Below are positions 10,338 through 20,431 of a stretch of DNA of 51,177 bases, piece by piece. The first letter of the stretch is position 1. Each line of letters begins with the position of its first letter. The DNA comes from Moraxella boevrei DSM 14165 (GTDB lineage: Bacteria > Pseudomonadota > Gammaproteobacteria > Pseudomonadales > Moraxellaceae), in contig NZ_KB903781.1 in the NCBI RefSeq assembly GCF_000379845.1, positions 325 to 51,501 on the forward strand, in the 5' to 3' direction. The translations under genes and the position numbers were made by a program. The notes beneath the pieces are model-generated. The model did not search any database and was not told the DNA's origin. It was given only the letters and a program-made list of their open reading frames with translations.

Positions 10338-11714
10338 ATGTCAGATAATTATTCAAATTTTGTTCAATCGCCACTTGGTAAAAAAGTTGCCCAAAATCTT
10401 GGCTTACCGATGCCAATCCGTTTGGAACGTTACAAAGACGGTCAAGCACCGATTACAGGTAGCGTGATTTTTGGGGCAAGTCAAGGGGCGGTATTGACCG
10501 ATAGCGTGGCAAAAATTTTGGCAAATGTAAATGCAGACGTGTTCACATCGGCAACACTTGGTGATAATTTTGCCAAACATTCGTTGACAGCGAACTTACC
10601 AATGGCGGACGGTCGTTATAAAGTGGCGATTTTTGATGCCAGTGGCGTGAGTGATACGGACGGTTTAAAGCAGGTGTATGAATTTTTTCATCCGATTGCC
10701 CGTGCCATTGAAAAATCAGGGCGTGTTATTGTGCTAGGCGTGCCACCTGAACAGTGTGAAACGGTTGCTCAAGCGGCGGCACAGCGTGCGTTAGAAGGCT
10801 TTGTAAAATCAGTCGGCAAAGAATTAAAAAAAGGCATTACCAGTCAGTTGATTTATGTGGGACAAGGTGGTGCAGAAAATCTTGAAAGTACTTTAAGATT
10901 TTTTGCATCACCACGTTCGGCATATGTGTCAGGGCAAGTGGTGCGTGTTGGCAACGCTGATGCGGTTGTGGTTAATTGGCAAAAACCATTGGCAGGTAAA
11001 ACCATGCTGGTTACAGGGGCAAGCCGTGGTATCGGTGAGTCAATCGCTCGTGTGTTGGCTCGGGATGGGGCGTTTGTAATTTGTTTGGACGTGGCAGGGC
11101 AACAAGCCGACTTGCAAAAAGTCGCAGGTGAAATCGGGGGGGCAACCTTAGCCCTTGATATCACAGCGAGCGATGCAGGGGAAAAAATTGCTGAAGTTGC
11201 CAAAAAACGTGGTGGACTGGATGCCATTATCCACAATGCAGGGGTAACGCGTGATAAAACTTTGGCAAAAATGGACGAAAAAATGTGGGATTTGGTGTTA
11301 AATATTAACCTAAAAGCCGAACAAACCATTGACGATAGTTTACTTGAAAATCAAGTATTTAACCAAAATGCTCGCATTGTTTGCGTGTCGTCAATTAGTG
11401 GCATTGCAGGTAATTTGGGGCAAACCAACTACGCCATGAGTAAAGCAGGGGTAATTGGTGTGGTACAAGCCACCGCCCCACGCCTAAAAAATGGCATGAC
11501 GATTAATGCGGTCGCCCCTGGATTTATTGAAACACAAATGACCGCACAAATTCCGTTTGCCATTCGTGAAGCGGGTCGCCGTATGAACTCAATGAGCCAA
11601 GGCGGTCTGCCTGTGGACGTTGCCGAGACGATTGCGTGGCTTGCCTGCCCTGCGTCAGGCGGTGTGAATGGGCAAATCGTGCGTGTGTGCGGACAAAGTT
11701 TGCTCGGTGCGTAG
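10338..11714 (+). CDS. 3-oxoacyl-ACP/CoA reductase, long (FabG4-like) form
   Basis: 458 residues, about 210 longer than ordinary FabG. The C-terminal half is a complete short-chain dehydrogenase: NADP-binding TGASRGIG near 226-233, NAGVTRDKTL, and the catalytic Ser/Tyr/Lys in VSSISGIAGNLGQTNYAMSKAG (Tyr about 365, Lys about 369), then APGFIETQMT. The N-terminal ~200 residues look like a degenerate flavodoxin/Rossmann-type domain, as in high-molecular-weight FabG4 enzymes. These reduce 3-ketoacyl-CoA or -ACP to the 3-hydroxy form. The start has AAGGA at the right distance. Divergent from the thiolase, which fits a shared role in fatty acyl or hydroxyacyl metabolism. Confidence 0.88.
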   Translation: MSDNYSNFVQSPLGKKVAQNLGLPMPIRLERYKDGQAPITGSVIFGASQGAVLTDSVAKILANVNADVFTSATLGDNFAKHSLTANLPMADGRYKVAIFDASGVSDTDGLKQVYEFFHPIARAIEKSGRVIVLGVPPEQCETVAQAAAQRALEGFVKSVGKELKKGITSQLIYVGQGGAENLESTLRFFASPRSAYVSGQVVRVGNADAVVVNWQKPLAGKTMLVTGASRGIGESIARVLARDGAFVICLDVAGQQADLQKVAGEIGGATLALDITASDAGEKIAEVAKKRGGLDAIIHNAGVTRDKTLAKMDEKMWDLVLNINLKAEQTIDDSLLENQVFNQNARIVCVSSISGIAGNLGQTNYAMSKAGVIGVVQATAPRLKNGMTINAVAPGFIETQMTAQIPFAIREAGRRMNSMSQGGLPVDVAETIAWLACPASGGVNGQIVRVCGQSLLGA

Positions 11715-11732
11715 TGTTAATGTGAATTTAAT

Positions 11733-11766
11733 AAAATTGGGTTACCGTGTTAGCCCAATTTTTTTT
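11733..11766 (+). terminator. Intrinsic terminator after the FabG-like gene
   Basis: 12-bp stem AAAATTGGGTTA/TAGCCCAATTTT (one G-T pair), 6-nt loop, then eight T. Confidence 0.9.
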
Positions 11767-11898
11767 GTCAATTTTTTTAAGAATAGGTGAATAACCTAAA
11801 AATTGCAACTTTATCAACTATTTTAAAAAAAACTACAATAAATTGGGGGAATATGGTAAATTATGCTTTTAGTTTATTCAATGGAAGTTAGGCTTAAG

Positions 11899-12294
11899 AT
11901 GAAAACTTACGAAAAAATCCGTGAATTGCGAGAAAATCATCATTGGACACAGGAAGATGTTGCCAAAAAAATTGACCTAACCCCACAAGGTTATGCCAAA
12001 ATAGAGCGTGGTGAGACTCGGTTGACCTTAGAGCGGTTAGAACAATTTGCCGATATTTTTGATGTGGATATTGCCCAGTTGCTTAGCACCACGAGCCAAA
12101 TCTTTTATCAAAGTACCAAAGATAGTCAATATATTTACCAAAACACACAAATCAACGATGATGTAAAGCACTATCAGCACGAAATTGATAAATTAAAATT
12201 AACTTTAGCTTATAAAGATGAAATGATTGCCAAATTGAATGAACAAATTCATGATTTAAGAAATTTAAATGACGCATTAATTAAAAATAACTGA
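11899..12294 (+). CDS. XRE-family helix-turn-helix regulator with coiled-coil tail
   Basis: 131 residues from the ATG at 11899 (MKTYEKIREL), which has TTAGG six bases upstream; an upstream ATG at 11863 in frame is less likely. Residues about 1-58 form a Cro/C1-type DNA-binding domain (NHHWTQEDVAKKI, then LTPQGYAKIERGET for the recognition helix). From about residue 85 to the end is a heptad-like, charged helix (HEIDKLKLTLAYKDEMIAKL), probably a dimerising coiled coil. Target genes are unknown. It sits 15 bases before ubiB on the same strand and may share its transcript, but nothing suggests it regulates quinone synthesis. Confidence 0.85.
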   Translation: MKTYEKIRELRENHHWTQEDVAKKIDLTPQGYAKIERGETRLTLERLEQFADIFDVDIAQLLSTTSQIFYQSTKDSQYIYQNTQINDDVKHYQHEIDKLKLTLAYKDEMIAKLNEQIHDLRNLNDALIKNN

Positions 12295-12309
12295 TAAAAG
12301 AGCCAACTT

Positions 12310-13974
12310 GTGTTAATTACGCACCGTAAACGTCTGTTTCAGCTTTGGCAAATCTGTGCCAAATACCGCCTTGATACGCATTTAAACCACGATGAAATGC
12401 CAGAGCTTGCCCCACTAGCTCGGCTAATTGCCAGTCATCATGCCGCTTGGTTCGCTAAACCCCAGCCTAATGGCGTGAAGTTGGCATTGGAAGAAATGGG
12501 GACCTTGTTTTTAAAATTGGGGCAACTGTTATCCACTCGCCGAGACCTTGTACCGCCACAAATTATTGAGCAGTTAGTGCAGTTACAAGACCGTGTGAAG
12601 CCGTTTGATGTGGCGATTGTCAAACAACAAATTGAAAAATCAGTAAAAGATGGCGGTTTTGGACAGTCATTAGATGAGTTGTTTGTGCGATTTGACGAAA
12701 TGCCATTGGCGGCGGCTTCTATCGCCCAAGTACATACTGCACGCTTGCACGATGGGCGTGAAGTGGTGGTAAAAGTGGTGCGTCCGGGTATTCGTGAGCA
12801 GATTTTGGCAGATTTTGAGTTGTTGCGAGATTTGGCAAATTGGACATCCGCACGTTTAGAGCCTGCAAGGGCAATCCATATTATTGATGTGGTGGAAGAC
12901 TACCGTCAAGTGATGTTAAATGAACTGGATTTGACCCTAGAAGCCGATAATACGATGCAAATGCGAAATAATTTTTTGCATTCTCGCTTGATGTATGTGC
13001 CAGAAGTGTATCAAGCGAGCAAAAATGTGATGATAATGGAACGCATTGAAGGCGTGCCGATATCGCAAACACACATTTTTGATGAGCTTGGTTACGATAG
13101 GGCAAGTCTTGCCGAAAAAGGCCTGACGATTTTTTTTACCCAAGTCTTTCGAGATAATTTTTTCCATGCCGATATGCACCCTGGTAATGTGTTTGTAGAA
13201 ACCTTGCCAAGCGGTACGCCAAACCCCAATCCACGCTACATTGCCCTGGATTGCTCAATTGTGGGCGAACTGGGCAAGGACGACCAATTATTGGTGGCTC
13301 GGCTATTATTATCGGTGATGAATAACAATTTTACAGGCTTGGTGGATACCATTGCACGGGCTGGTTGGATACCGCCAAACACCGACCGCTACGCCCTAAT
13401 GCGAGATATGCGACGAACCGTATCACCGATGATTAGCAAACCGATTAATGAAATTGACTTTGCAGGCGTGTTGATGTCTATTTTGGACATTGCTAGACGT
13501 TATCATTTGGACATTCCACCACAACTGATGTTGTTGTTAAAAACCTTGGTTCACGTTGAAGGGTTGGGACGAGATTTGTACCCTGATTTGGATATTTGGT
13601 CACTTGCCAAACCAATTTTGACCCAATGGGTAAAACAACAACTTGACCCATTGCAAAAAATGCAAGAATTGCGTGGGCAATTACCAGAAATGTTATTAAG
13701 TTTCAATGATTTGCCAAAATTATTGGACAATAGTTTGCAAAGTTTGGCAAATTTGGGTGGGCATCAGGATTTACAACTACGAGAAATGCAACAAATCCGT
13801 GCCGATATACTCAAAAGCCGACAGCAAGACTGGGTGGCGTTGCTTGGTTTTGTTGGTTCACTATTTATCGCTCAGCAAGTGGCGACATTTAGCATCTGGC
13901 AAGTGAGTAGTTGGCTTGCACCGATTTTTTATTTGCTTGCGGTGTCATTCGTGTTGTGGCGGATTTTAGTGTAA
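12310..13974 (+). CDS. ubiB: Ubiquinone biosynthesis atypical kinase/ATPase UbiB
   Basis: 554 residues, ADCK/UbiB family. Seen in order: the KxGQ motif (LFLKLGQLLSTRRDLVP), the alanine-rich nucleotide loop (AAASIAQVHTA), the ExD-type segment (LNELDLTLEADN), the catalytic-loop-like DMHPGNVF and the metal site ALDCSIVGEL. The last ~60 residues hold two membrane helices that anchor it in the inner membrane. UbiB supports late ubiquinone synthesis, probably by ATP-dependent extraction or presentation of polyprenyl precursors. The start is a GTG at 12310 with AAAGAG upstream. Other ubi genes are not next to it here. Confidence 0.93.
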   Translation: MLITHRKRLFQLWQICAKYRLDTHLNHDEMPELAPLARLIASHHAAWFAKPQPNGVKLALEEMGTLFLKLGQLLSTRRDLVPPQIIEQLVQLQDRVKPFDVAIVKQQIEKSVKDGGFGQSLDELFVRFDEMPLAAASIAQVHTARLHDGREVVVKVVRPGIREQILADFELLRDLANWTSARLEPARAIHIIDVVEDYRQVMLNELDLTLEADNTMQMRNNFLHSRLMYVPEVYQASKNVMIMERIEGVPISQTHIFDELGYDRASLAEKGLTIFFTQVFRDNFFHADMHPGNVFVETLPSGTPNPNPRYIALDCSIVGELGKDDQLLVARLLLSVMNNNFTGLVDTIARAGWIPPNTDRYALMRDMRRTVSPMISKPINEIDFAGVLMSILDIARRYHLDIPPQLMLLLKTLVHVEGLGRDLYPDLDIWSLAKPILTQWVKQQLDPLQKMQELRGQLPEMLLSFNDLPKLLDNSLQSLANLGGHQDLQLREMQQIRADILKSRQQDWVALLGFVGSLFIAQQVATFSIWQVSSWLAPIFYLLAVSFVLWRILV

Positions 13975-13987
13975 AAATTAATAAAAA

Positions 13988-14188
13988 TTAACCCCCACCT
14001 ACCGCTTGCACTATTTCAATCACCATATTATCGTGAATTGGCGTGGTGTTAAGTTGGCTTTTCGGGATTAATTTGCCGTTGACTTCTACCGCAAAACGAC
14101 CGTTAGTTTCCCCCATTTCTTCCAAAAAAGTCAATAAATTCTCGTGCGACGTTTGCAGTTTTGCACCATTTAATTGTATCGTTGCCAT
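13988..14188 (-). CDS. thiS: Sulfur carrier protein ThiS
   Basis: 66 residues, a ubiquitin-like fold protein ending in the required diglycine (AVGGG). The terminal glycine is thiocarboxylated by ThiF/IscS-type partners, and ThiG then uses that sulfur to make the thiazole of thiamine. The ending, small size and start MATIQLNGAKLQ fit ThiS well. The start has AAGGAAA. thiG is not adjacent, so thiS stands alone here downstream of lipA. MoaD-type carriers are the main alternative; the short length and VNGKLIPKSQL segment favour ThiS. Confidence 0.85.
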   Translation of the reverse strand: MATIQLNGAKLQTSHENLLTFLEEMGETNGRFAVEVNGKLIPKSQLNTTPIHDNMVIEIVQAVGGG

Positions 14189-14280
14189 GGTGTTTCCTTA
14201 ATTTTTATTTAATATTATATAAATAAAATGCGGATTATAATTTGTACCATAATCCACCAAGATTTAATGATTAAATAAGT

Positions 14281-15354
14281 TTAGCAACCGCCTTTTTTCA
14301 TGTCTGCTTCGCTTAACGGATTTGCACCACGGGTTGGACGTGGGCAAGGCTCGCCATAATACTGACGGTCAGCAAAGTAGCTTGAGCGTACCATTGGATT
14401 TGCCCAAATATTGGCAAAACCCAACTTTTGTCCATAAGCGGTATAACGGTCAAATTCATCAGGATGCACAAAACGGTCAACAGGGGCGTGCGATTTACTT
14501 GGTTGTAAGTATTGTCCAATGGTAATTAAGTCCACATCATGGGCTTTTAAATCGTCTAGCAAGGCGTAAACTTCGTCTTCGGTTTCGCCAAGCCCTACCA
14601 TAAATCCACATTTGGTCACGATATCAGGACGGCGTGCTTTATAATTCTTTAACAGTTTTAACGAATGTTGATAATCTGAGCCTGGTCGGAAGGCCTTGTA
14701 CAGACGTGGCACGGTTTCAATGTTATGGTTAAATACGTCAGGGGCGGTTTCAGATAAAATATCCAATGCCAACTGCTCACGCCCACGAAAATCAGGCACC
14801 AAAATCTCAATCAAGCAGTTTGGCGACAAGGCACGGCTCTCGGTAATGACTTGGGCAAAATGGGAAGCACCGCCGTCTTTTAAGTCATCACGATCAACCG
14901 AGGTAATCACTGCGTATTTTAAGCCAAGCCCTGCAATGGTTTCGGCAGTGTGAATAGGTTCTTGCTTGTCAAGCGGATTGGGGCGTCCGTGTGCCACATC
15001 ACAAAACGGACAGCGACGAGTACAGATATCACCCATAATCATAAAAGTCGCCGTACCATCGCCAAAGCATTGCGGTAGGTTGGGGCAAGCAGCTTCTTCG
15101 CAGACGGTGTAAAGTTTTTGTTTACGCAAGGTTTCTTTGATACGTCCGACTTCGGCAGGACTTGACATTTTTACTCGAATCCAGTCGGGTTTTTTAGGAG
15201 CTTCGACCGTTGGGATAATTTTGATGGGGATACGAGCCACTTTATCATGCCCACGCAATTTTTCACCGACTTCTGGACGTTTTGGGCGTTCTTTGGGGAT
15301 AGGCGATGACGTGGTTACAGCATTTGGGGAAAAGGTTTGGACGGTTTGTGTCAT
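14281..15354 (-). CDS. lipA: Lipoyl synthase
   Basis: 357 residues. The auxiliary iron-sulfur cluster ligands are Cys85, Cys90 and Cys96 ([12 protein letters not shown]); the radical-SAM cluster ligands are Cys111, Cys115 and Cys118 (CTRRCPFC), followed by the family motif DVAHGRP. Downstream motifs include [24 protein letters not shown] and [11 protein letters not shown]. LipA inserts two sulfur atoms into octanoyl groups on lipoyl domains, sacrificing its auxiliary cluster. The N-terminal ~60 residues are a Pro/Lys-rich extension. The ATG is preceded by AGGA. lipB is not visible nearby. Confidence 0.97.
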   Translation of the reverse strand: MTQTVQTFSPNAVTTSSPIPKERPKRPEVGEKLRGHDKVARIPIKIIPTVEAPKKPDWIRVKMSSPAEVGRIKETLRKQKLYTVCEEAACPNLPQCFGDGTATFMIMGDICTRRCPFCDVAHGRPNPLDKQEPIHTAETIAGLGLKYAVITSVDRDDLKDGGASHFAQVITESRALSPNCLIEILVPDFRGREQLALDILSETAPDVFNHNIETVPRLYKAFRPGSDYQHSLKLLKNYKARRPDIVTKCGFMVGLGETEDEVYALLDDLKAHDVDLITIGQYLQPSKSHAPVDRFVHPDEFDRYTAYGQKLGFANIWANPMVRSSYFADRQYYGEPCPRPTRGANPLSEADMKKGGC

Positions 15355-15803
15355 TGTCGTGTCCTAAATTAATTTTTTAAAAAGAATAAACGGCATTAGG
15401 TGATTGCAAAATTAAATTGGCATAGTATAACAGAAAATCAACTCAAAATTTAGCTTTTTTAGCGTTGTCTTTGTGTTTGTCAGCGTTTGGATATGGACTT
15501 TTTTTGATTTTTTAGTTAACATAGCGAATAACATAGTTTTGCTGATGATAAGAATTTGGGTATTTTTTAAATAAATAATGGCTATATATCAAGCATTACA
15601 AATTTTACGTTAACTTTTTGAGTGTTTTAACGTATCATGTTAACGTTTGAAATCTTAAAACTTTGTTAAAAATTTACCCAATTTAGTGTTAGTTTTTTTA
15701 GTTAGTTTTACTTAGGTTTTAGTCTAATTTTTAGCCAAAATTAACAGTGTGCAGGTAGTTTAAATTTCACCCACATAGTGTTAATCAACAAGAGGATGAT
15801 GTT
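15355..15803. other. 449-bp divergent regulatory region, lipA/acnB
   Basis: No ORF is supported here. The sequence is AT-rich and carries three GTTAAC palindromes at 15515-15520, 15609-15614 and 15639-15644, the last two exactly 30 bp apart and oriented as CGTTAAC and GTTAACG around a further TTAACG. This could be a regulator site, but I recognise no specific factor. AGAGGA at 15791-15796 is the acnB ribosome site. Confidence 0.5.
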
Positions 15804-18434
15804 ATGTCAATGTTAGAAGCATATCGCAAACACGTTGAAGAGCGTGCCGAAAAAGGCGTTGTGCCACAGCCATTAAACGAAGAACAAGCGGCAGGACTTG
15901 TGGACTTATTAAAAAATCCACCTGCAGGCGAAGAGGCGTTTTTGCTTGATTTATTAGAAAATCGTATTCCACCGGGGGTCGACCAAGCAGCCTATGTTAA
16001 GGCAGGATTTTTGGCGGCGATTGTGCGAGGCGAAGCAACATCACCGCTGATTGACAAACAAAAAGCCATTCAATTATTGGGCGAAATGCAAGGCGGTTAT
16101 AACGTTCAGCCACTTGTCGATGCCCTAGACGACAAAAATCTGGCTCGTGATGCTGGCGAAGCTTTAAAATATACCCTACTTATGTTTGATGCGTTCCATG
16201 ATGTGACCGACAAGGCAGATGCTGGCAATGATATCGCCAAAGAAGTCATTCAATCGTGGGCGGACGCTGAGTGGTTTACAAACCGTCCAGAAGTACCCAA
16301 AAAATCCACCTACAAAACTTTTAAAGTAACAGGCGAAACCAACACCGATGATTTGTCGCCTGCCCAAGATGCGTGGAGTCGTCCTGATATTCCGCTACAC
16401 GCTTTGGCAATGCTTAAAAATGCTCGTGAAGGGATTGTTCCTGACCAAGATGGCGTGATTGGACCGATGACCCAAATAGAAGAGCTTAAAAAAGACGGCA
16501 TTCCGCTTGCTTATGTGGGCGATGTGGTCGGTACAGGGTCTAGCCGTAAATCAGCGACTAACTCAGTATTATGGTTAATGGGCGATGACATCAAAGGCGT
16601 GCCAAACAAGCGTGCTGGTGGTCTGTGCTTGGGCGGTAAAATTGCACCGATTTTCTTTAATACAATGGAAGATGCTGGTGCATTGCCGATTGAAGTTGAT
16701 GTCAGCAAACTCAATATGGGCGATCTGTTTGATATTTATCCTTATGATGGTAAAATTACCAAACACGACAGCGATGAAGTGATTTCTACTTTTGAACTAA
16801 AATCCCCAACCCTACTAGACGAAGTGCGTGCAGGTGGTCGTATTCCTTTGATTATCGGTCGTGGCTTGACCAACAAAGCGCGTGAATATTTGGGATTAGC
16901 ACCGTCAGATATTTTTGCCAAACCAGAGCAACCTGCCAACACAGGCAAAGGTTTTACCTTGGCACAAAAAATGGTCGGTCGTGCTTGCGGACTGCCAGAA
17001 GGTCAAGGCGTACGACCAGGAGCATATTGCGAACCTAAAATGACGACAGTCGGTAGTCAGGACACCACAGGTCCGATGACCCGTGATGAGCTTAAAGACT
17101 TGGCGTGTTTGGGCTTTTCAGCTGATCTTGTCATGCAATCATTTTGTCATACTGCTGCCTATCCAAAACCGATTGATGTAGAAACTCAGCATACTTTACC
17201 TGATTTTATTATGAACCGTGGTGGCGTTTCACTTCGCCCAGGGGATGGTATTATTCACTCATGGTTAAACCGTATGTTATTACCTGATACTGTGGGTACT
17301 GGTGGTGACTCACACACTCGTTTCCCAATGGGTATCTCATTCCCGGCAGGTTCTGGCTTGGTTGCGTTTGCAGCAGCAACTGGCGTAATGCCCCTGGATA
17401 TGCCTGAGTCGGTGCGTGTACGATTTGTTGGCGAAATGCAACCGGGCATTACTTTGCGTGACTTGGTACACGCTATCCCTTTACAAGCCATTAAAGAAGG
17501 TCTTTTGACTGTTGAAAAAGCAGGCAAGAAAAATGTCTTTAACGGTCGTATCTTAGAAATTGAGGGCTTGGAGAATTTAACCGTAGAGCAAGCCTTTGAG
17601 TTGTCAGATGCTTCAGCAGAGCGTTCTGCAGCAGGTTGTACCATTACTTTATCGGAAGATTCTGTAAAAGAATACTTAACATCTAACATCACGCTTTTAA
17701 AATGGATGATTAGCGAAGGCTATGGCGATGCACGCACATTGGCACGCCGTATCAAAGGTATGGAGGAGTGGCTTGCCAAACCAAGTCTATTACGTGCCGA
17801 TGCTGATGCAGAATACGCAGCGGATATTACCATTGATATGAGCTCAATCAAAGAGCCGATTTTGTGTTGTCCAAACGACCCAGACGATGCTAAGACCTTG
17901 GCAGATGTGGCAGGCGACAAGATTGACGAAGTGTTTATCGGTTCTTGTATGACCAATATTGGGCATTTCCGTGCAGCGGCAAATCTATTAACCGAAGTGC
18001 CAGCAGGCAGCTTGACCACTCGTCTGTGGATTGCACCACCGACCAAAATGGACGAAAAACAACTAATGGACGAAGGTCTATATAACGTATTCGCCCAAGC
18101 AGGTGCAAGAACTGAAATGCCAGGTTGCTCGCTATGTATGGGTAACCAAGCTCGTATCGCACCAAAATCCACAGCGGTATCCACTTCTACTCGTAACTTC
18201 CCGAACCGTCTAGGTCAAGGGGCGAATGTATATTTGGCATCAGCGGAACTGGCAGCGGTAGCATCGGTACTTGGTAAACTACCAACCAATGATGAGTACC
18301 AAACCTATGCAGGTAAACTAAACAGTATGTCAGCAGACATTTACCGTTACATGAATTTTGACCGCATGAGCGAATACACCAAAGAAGCTGATAGAGTAGA
18401 TGTGGATAAAATCAACGTGGCACAGTTGACCTAA
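15804..18434 (+). CDS. acnB: Aconitate hydratase B
   Basis: 876 residues, closely resembling the gammaproteobacterial AcnB I know across its whole length, for example [14 protein letters not shown] at the start and [46 protein letters not shown] and [13 protein letters not shown] within. AcnB interconverts citrate and isocitrate in the TCA cycle with a [4Fe-4S] cluster; ligands are the cysteines in GSCMTNIGH (about 714) and PGCSLCMGN (about 774 and 777). The HEAT-like N-terminal domain that marks AcnB rather than AcnA is present. The ATG has AGAGGA seven bases upstream. Monocistronic, ending at a perfect hairpin terminator. Confidence 0.98.
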   Translation: MSMLEAYRKHVEERAEKGVVPQPLNEEQAAGLVDLLKNPPAGEEAFLLDLLENRIPPGVDQAAYVKAGFLAAIVRGEATSPLIDKQKAIQLLGEMQGGYNVQPLVDALDDKNLARDAGEALKYTLLMFDAFHDVTDKADAGNDIAKEVIQSWADAEWFTNRPEVPKKSTYKTFKVTGETNTDDLSPAQDAWSRPDIPLHALAMLKNAREGIVPDQDGVIGPMTQIEELKKDGIPLAYVGDVVGTGSSRKSATNSVLWLMGDDIKGVPNKRAGGLCLGGKIAPIFFNTMEDAGALPIEVDVSKLNMGDLFDIYPYDGKITKHDSDEVISTFELKSPTLLDEVRAGGRIPLIIGRGLTNKAREYLGLAPSDIFAKPEQPANTGKGFTLAQKMVGRACGLPEGQGVRPGAYCEPKMTTVGSQDTTGPMTRDELKDLACLGFSADLVMQSFCHTAAYPKPIDVETQHTLPDFIMNRGGVSLRPGDGIIHSWLNRMLLPDTVGTGGDSHTRFPMGISFPAGSGLVAFAAATGVMPLDMPESVRVRFVGEMQPGITLRDLVHAIPLQAIKEGLLTVEKAGKKNVFNGRILEIEGLENLTVEQAFELSDASAERSAAGCTITLSEDSVKEYLTSNITLLKWMISEGYGDARTLARRIKGMEEWLAKPSLLRADADAEYAADITIDMSSIKEPILCCPNDPDDAKTLADVAGDKIDEVFIGSCMTNIGHFRAAANLLTEVPAGSLTTRLWIAPPTKMDEKQLMDEGLYNVFAQAGARTEMPGCSLCMGNQARIAPKSTAVSTSTRNFPNRLGQGANVYLASAELAAVASVLGKLPTNDEYQTYAGKLNSMSADIYRYMNFDRMSEYTKEADRVDVDKINVAQLT

Positions 18435-18465
18435 CTCAGTGATTGTGTCAATTCATTGGCAACAC

Positions 18466-18498
18466 AAAACCAAACAATCAAATGGTTGTTTGGTTTTT
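18466..18498 (+). terminator. Intrinsic terminator after acnB
   Basis: Perfect 12-bp stem AAAACCAAACAA/TTGTTTGGTTTT with an 8-nt loop and a T5 tail, 32 bases after the acnB stop. Its position also argues against starting the next gene at the upstream ATG at 18456. Confidence 0.9.
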
Positions 18499-18530
18499 AC
18501 TTTTTAACATTAGCAAATAAAGGCAATCTT

Positions 18531-19229
18531 ATGAAACCCTTTGATTTTTCAACAAAAAAACGCCTAACTTTGTTAATCATCGCCATTGTATCAAGTATGG
18601 GCATTTATGGCTTACACCTTATTAAAAATTCTCAACAAATTTCCCTTATTTATGGCGTCAACCATGAAAATACACGCTGTCAGATTAATGAATATGTGGT
18701 GTTGGCAAATCAATTTCAATTACAAATTGATTATCAAAAATTTGGCTCAATACAACTTACAGGTTTGCGGAAAAGTTTAGATAAATTTAACGATTATATT
18801 TATAAAATTGAAAAAAAATTTACAAAAGATACGGTCTGTCAATTTTCCAATGTGCGTTATCATGTCGCCCACGTTAACCAAAAACTTGCCCTTCATATCC
18901 CAATCAATGCCGATTATGTTAGCTACCACCCCACACAGGATAAAGCAGTGTATTGTCATTACCATGAAACTGCAAAATACAAAGAACCCACGCAACCACG
19001 CTCGGCGTGTCATTTTTTGGCGGTGGAGAATGGCTTGTTGGTGGATTATGATATCTCGGATTTAGAACGGCGAAATCTTGAAACGTATCGGCAGAATACA
19101 CGCATTGATAGCTTCAATTTTACCCATTCTTATGTGGAAAAATGGCAGACAAAAGGGCAAAGTCTGTTTGGCATTTTATTTTTGACTGAAATTAATCAGA
19201 ACAGTTTTGGTTGGGGGGATTATTTTTAA
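18531..19229 (+). CDS. Hypothetical membrane-anchored protein
   Basis: 232 residues from the ATG at 18531 (MKPFDFSTKKRLTLLIIAI), preceded by AAAGG. Not recognised. Residues about 11-32 form a single hydrophobic segment after a basic stretch, so it is probably a type II membrane protein or has an uncleaved signal, with the rest in the periplasm. The body has four cysteines (in TRCQIN, DTVCQFS, VYCHYHE, SACHFL), which could form disulfides, and many His/Tyr/Asn. It lies between the acnB terminator and the convergent hemW, apparently as its own unit. No promoter was identified. No function is offered. Confidence 0.7.
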   Translation: MKPFDFSTKKRLTLLIIAIVSSMGIYGLHLIKNSQQISLIYGVNHENTRCQINEYVVLANQFQLQIDYQKFGSIQLTGLRKSLDKFNDYIYKIEKKFTKDTVCQFSNVRYHVAHVNQKLALHIPINADYVSYHPTQDKAVYCHYHETAKYKEPTQPRSACHFLAVENGLLVDYDISDLERRNLETYRQNTRIDSFNFTHSYVEKWQTKGQSLFGILFLTEINQNSFGWGDYF

Positions 19230-19267
19230 GCGTTGCGGTTGTTGTTTGCATTTAAGGCTTCTATTTA

Positions 19268-20422
19268 TCAATCCACTAAAAATTCCGTTAAGACTTGATT
19301 TAAAAATAAAAAACCTGCTTGTGTGCATTGGATATTATCATCAACTTTAATCAGCCCTTTTTGCTCTAACTTTGCCAAAATTGGTGTAATCGTTTGCCAA
19401 TTTTGCCCGGTACGCTCGCACCAGTTGGCTTTTGCTACGCCATTTTTTAGGCGTAACCCATTCATCATAAATTCAAATGCCATGTCACTATCAGCGATTT
19501 TTTGCCAACCAATCGCCGATTGATTACGAGTATAATCTTTTGGCAAGCGGGATTTGCTAAAGCGAAAAACCCCGTCAGGTGTGCTGATTTTGCCATGAGC
19601 CCCTGAACCAATCGCCAAATAATCGCCAAATTGCCAATAATTGACATTGTGCCGACAAGGCTGTGGTTTTTGGTTATTTATCCAAGCGGATACTTCGTAT
19701 TGACTAAAATGATTATTAATTAAAAATTCACTGCCTTTTTCAAAAATATCCATCAAAACATCATCTTGTGGTAAAATTGGCGTATTACGGTAAAAAACCG
19801 TATTCGGCTCAATCGTCAGCTGATACCAAGATAAATGTGGCACGCCCAAATCCACCGCTTGGCGTAAATCGTTCAAGGCTTGATGTAAAGTTTGGTTCGG
19901 CAAGCCGTGCATTAGGTCAATATTGAGCCGAGTAAAGCCCGCCTGTTGGGCGTTTTTAATCGCCGTGATGGCTTGGGTGCGGTCGTGTATTCGTCCCAGT
20001 GCGTGCAGTTTTTCGCTGTCAAAACTTTGCACACCGAGTGATAAGCGATTAATGCCCACGTCCAAATAATCGATAAATGGGGCGTGTTCTACCGTGGCAG
20101 GGTTAGCTTCCATGGTAATTTCGCAGTTGCTTGCCAATTGCAAACGGGCGTTAATGCCATTAAATAATTGGCGATATTGCTCAATCGGCAACAACGACGG
20201 CGTGCCACCACCGAGAAAAATGGACGTGATTTCACGCTGTTGTACCCATTGTAGCTGGCTGTCCAAATCAGTGAGCAAACAGCGAACATAACCGTCAAAG
20301 TCAATGCTAGGTTGGCTTTGGTGCGAGTTAAAATCACAATACGGACATTTTTTCACGCACCAAGGAATGTGAATGTAGAGTGATAGCGGAATTTTGTTGA
20401 TAATTAATGGAGATTTTGGCAT
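19268..20422 (-). CDS. hemW: Radical SAM heme chaperone HemW
   Basis: 384 residues. Radical-SAM ligands are Cys22, Cys26 and Cys29 (WCVKKCPYCDF), followed by family motifs FLGGGTPSLL, TMEANPAT and NRLSLGVQSF. The C-terminal HemN-like domain is present (GLRLKNGV). The short N-terminus without an extra cysteine, and the length near 380, favour HemW, which binds and hands over heme, rather than the coproporphyrinogen oxidase HemN (about 450 residues). recJ ends 9 bases upstream of its start codon, so the two are almost certainly cotranscribed. Confidence 0.9.
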   Translation of the reverse strand: MPKSPLIINKIPLSLYIHIPWCVKKCPYCDFNSHQSQPSIDFDGYVRCLLTDLDSQLQWVQQREITSIFLGGGTPSLLPIEQYRQLFNGINARLQLASNCEITMEANPATVEHAPFIDYLDVGINRLSLGVQSFDSEKLHALGRIHDRTQAITAIKNAQQAGFTRLNIDLMHGLPNQTLHQALNDLRQAVDLGVPHLSWYQLTIEPNTVFYRNTPILPQDDVLMDIFEKGSEFLINNHFSQYEVSAWINNQKPQPCRHNVNYWQFGDYLAIGSGAHGKISTPDGVFRFSKSRLPKDYTRNQSAIGWQKIADSDMAFEFMMNGLRLKNGVAKANWCERTGQNWQTITPILAKLEQKGLIKVDDNIQCTQAGFLFLNQVLTEFLVD

Positions 20423-20431
20423 GGTAATAAC

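Noticed and set aside
10853-11329. 158-codon antisense ORF in the FabG-like gene
   Set aside because: Opposite a strongly supported enzyme gene and without a ribosome site.
14232-14255. Terminator between lipA and thiS
   Set aside because: A 7-bp inverted repeat (GGATTAT/ATAATCC) is present, but it is AT-rich and lacks a T tract.
17255-18184. Two long antisense ORFs (145 and 154 codons) in acnB
   Set aside because: Complementary-strand shadows of a highly conserved gene.
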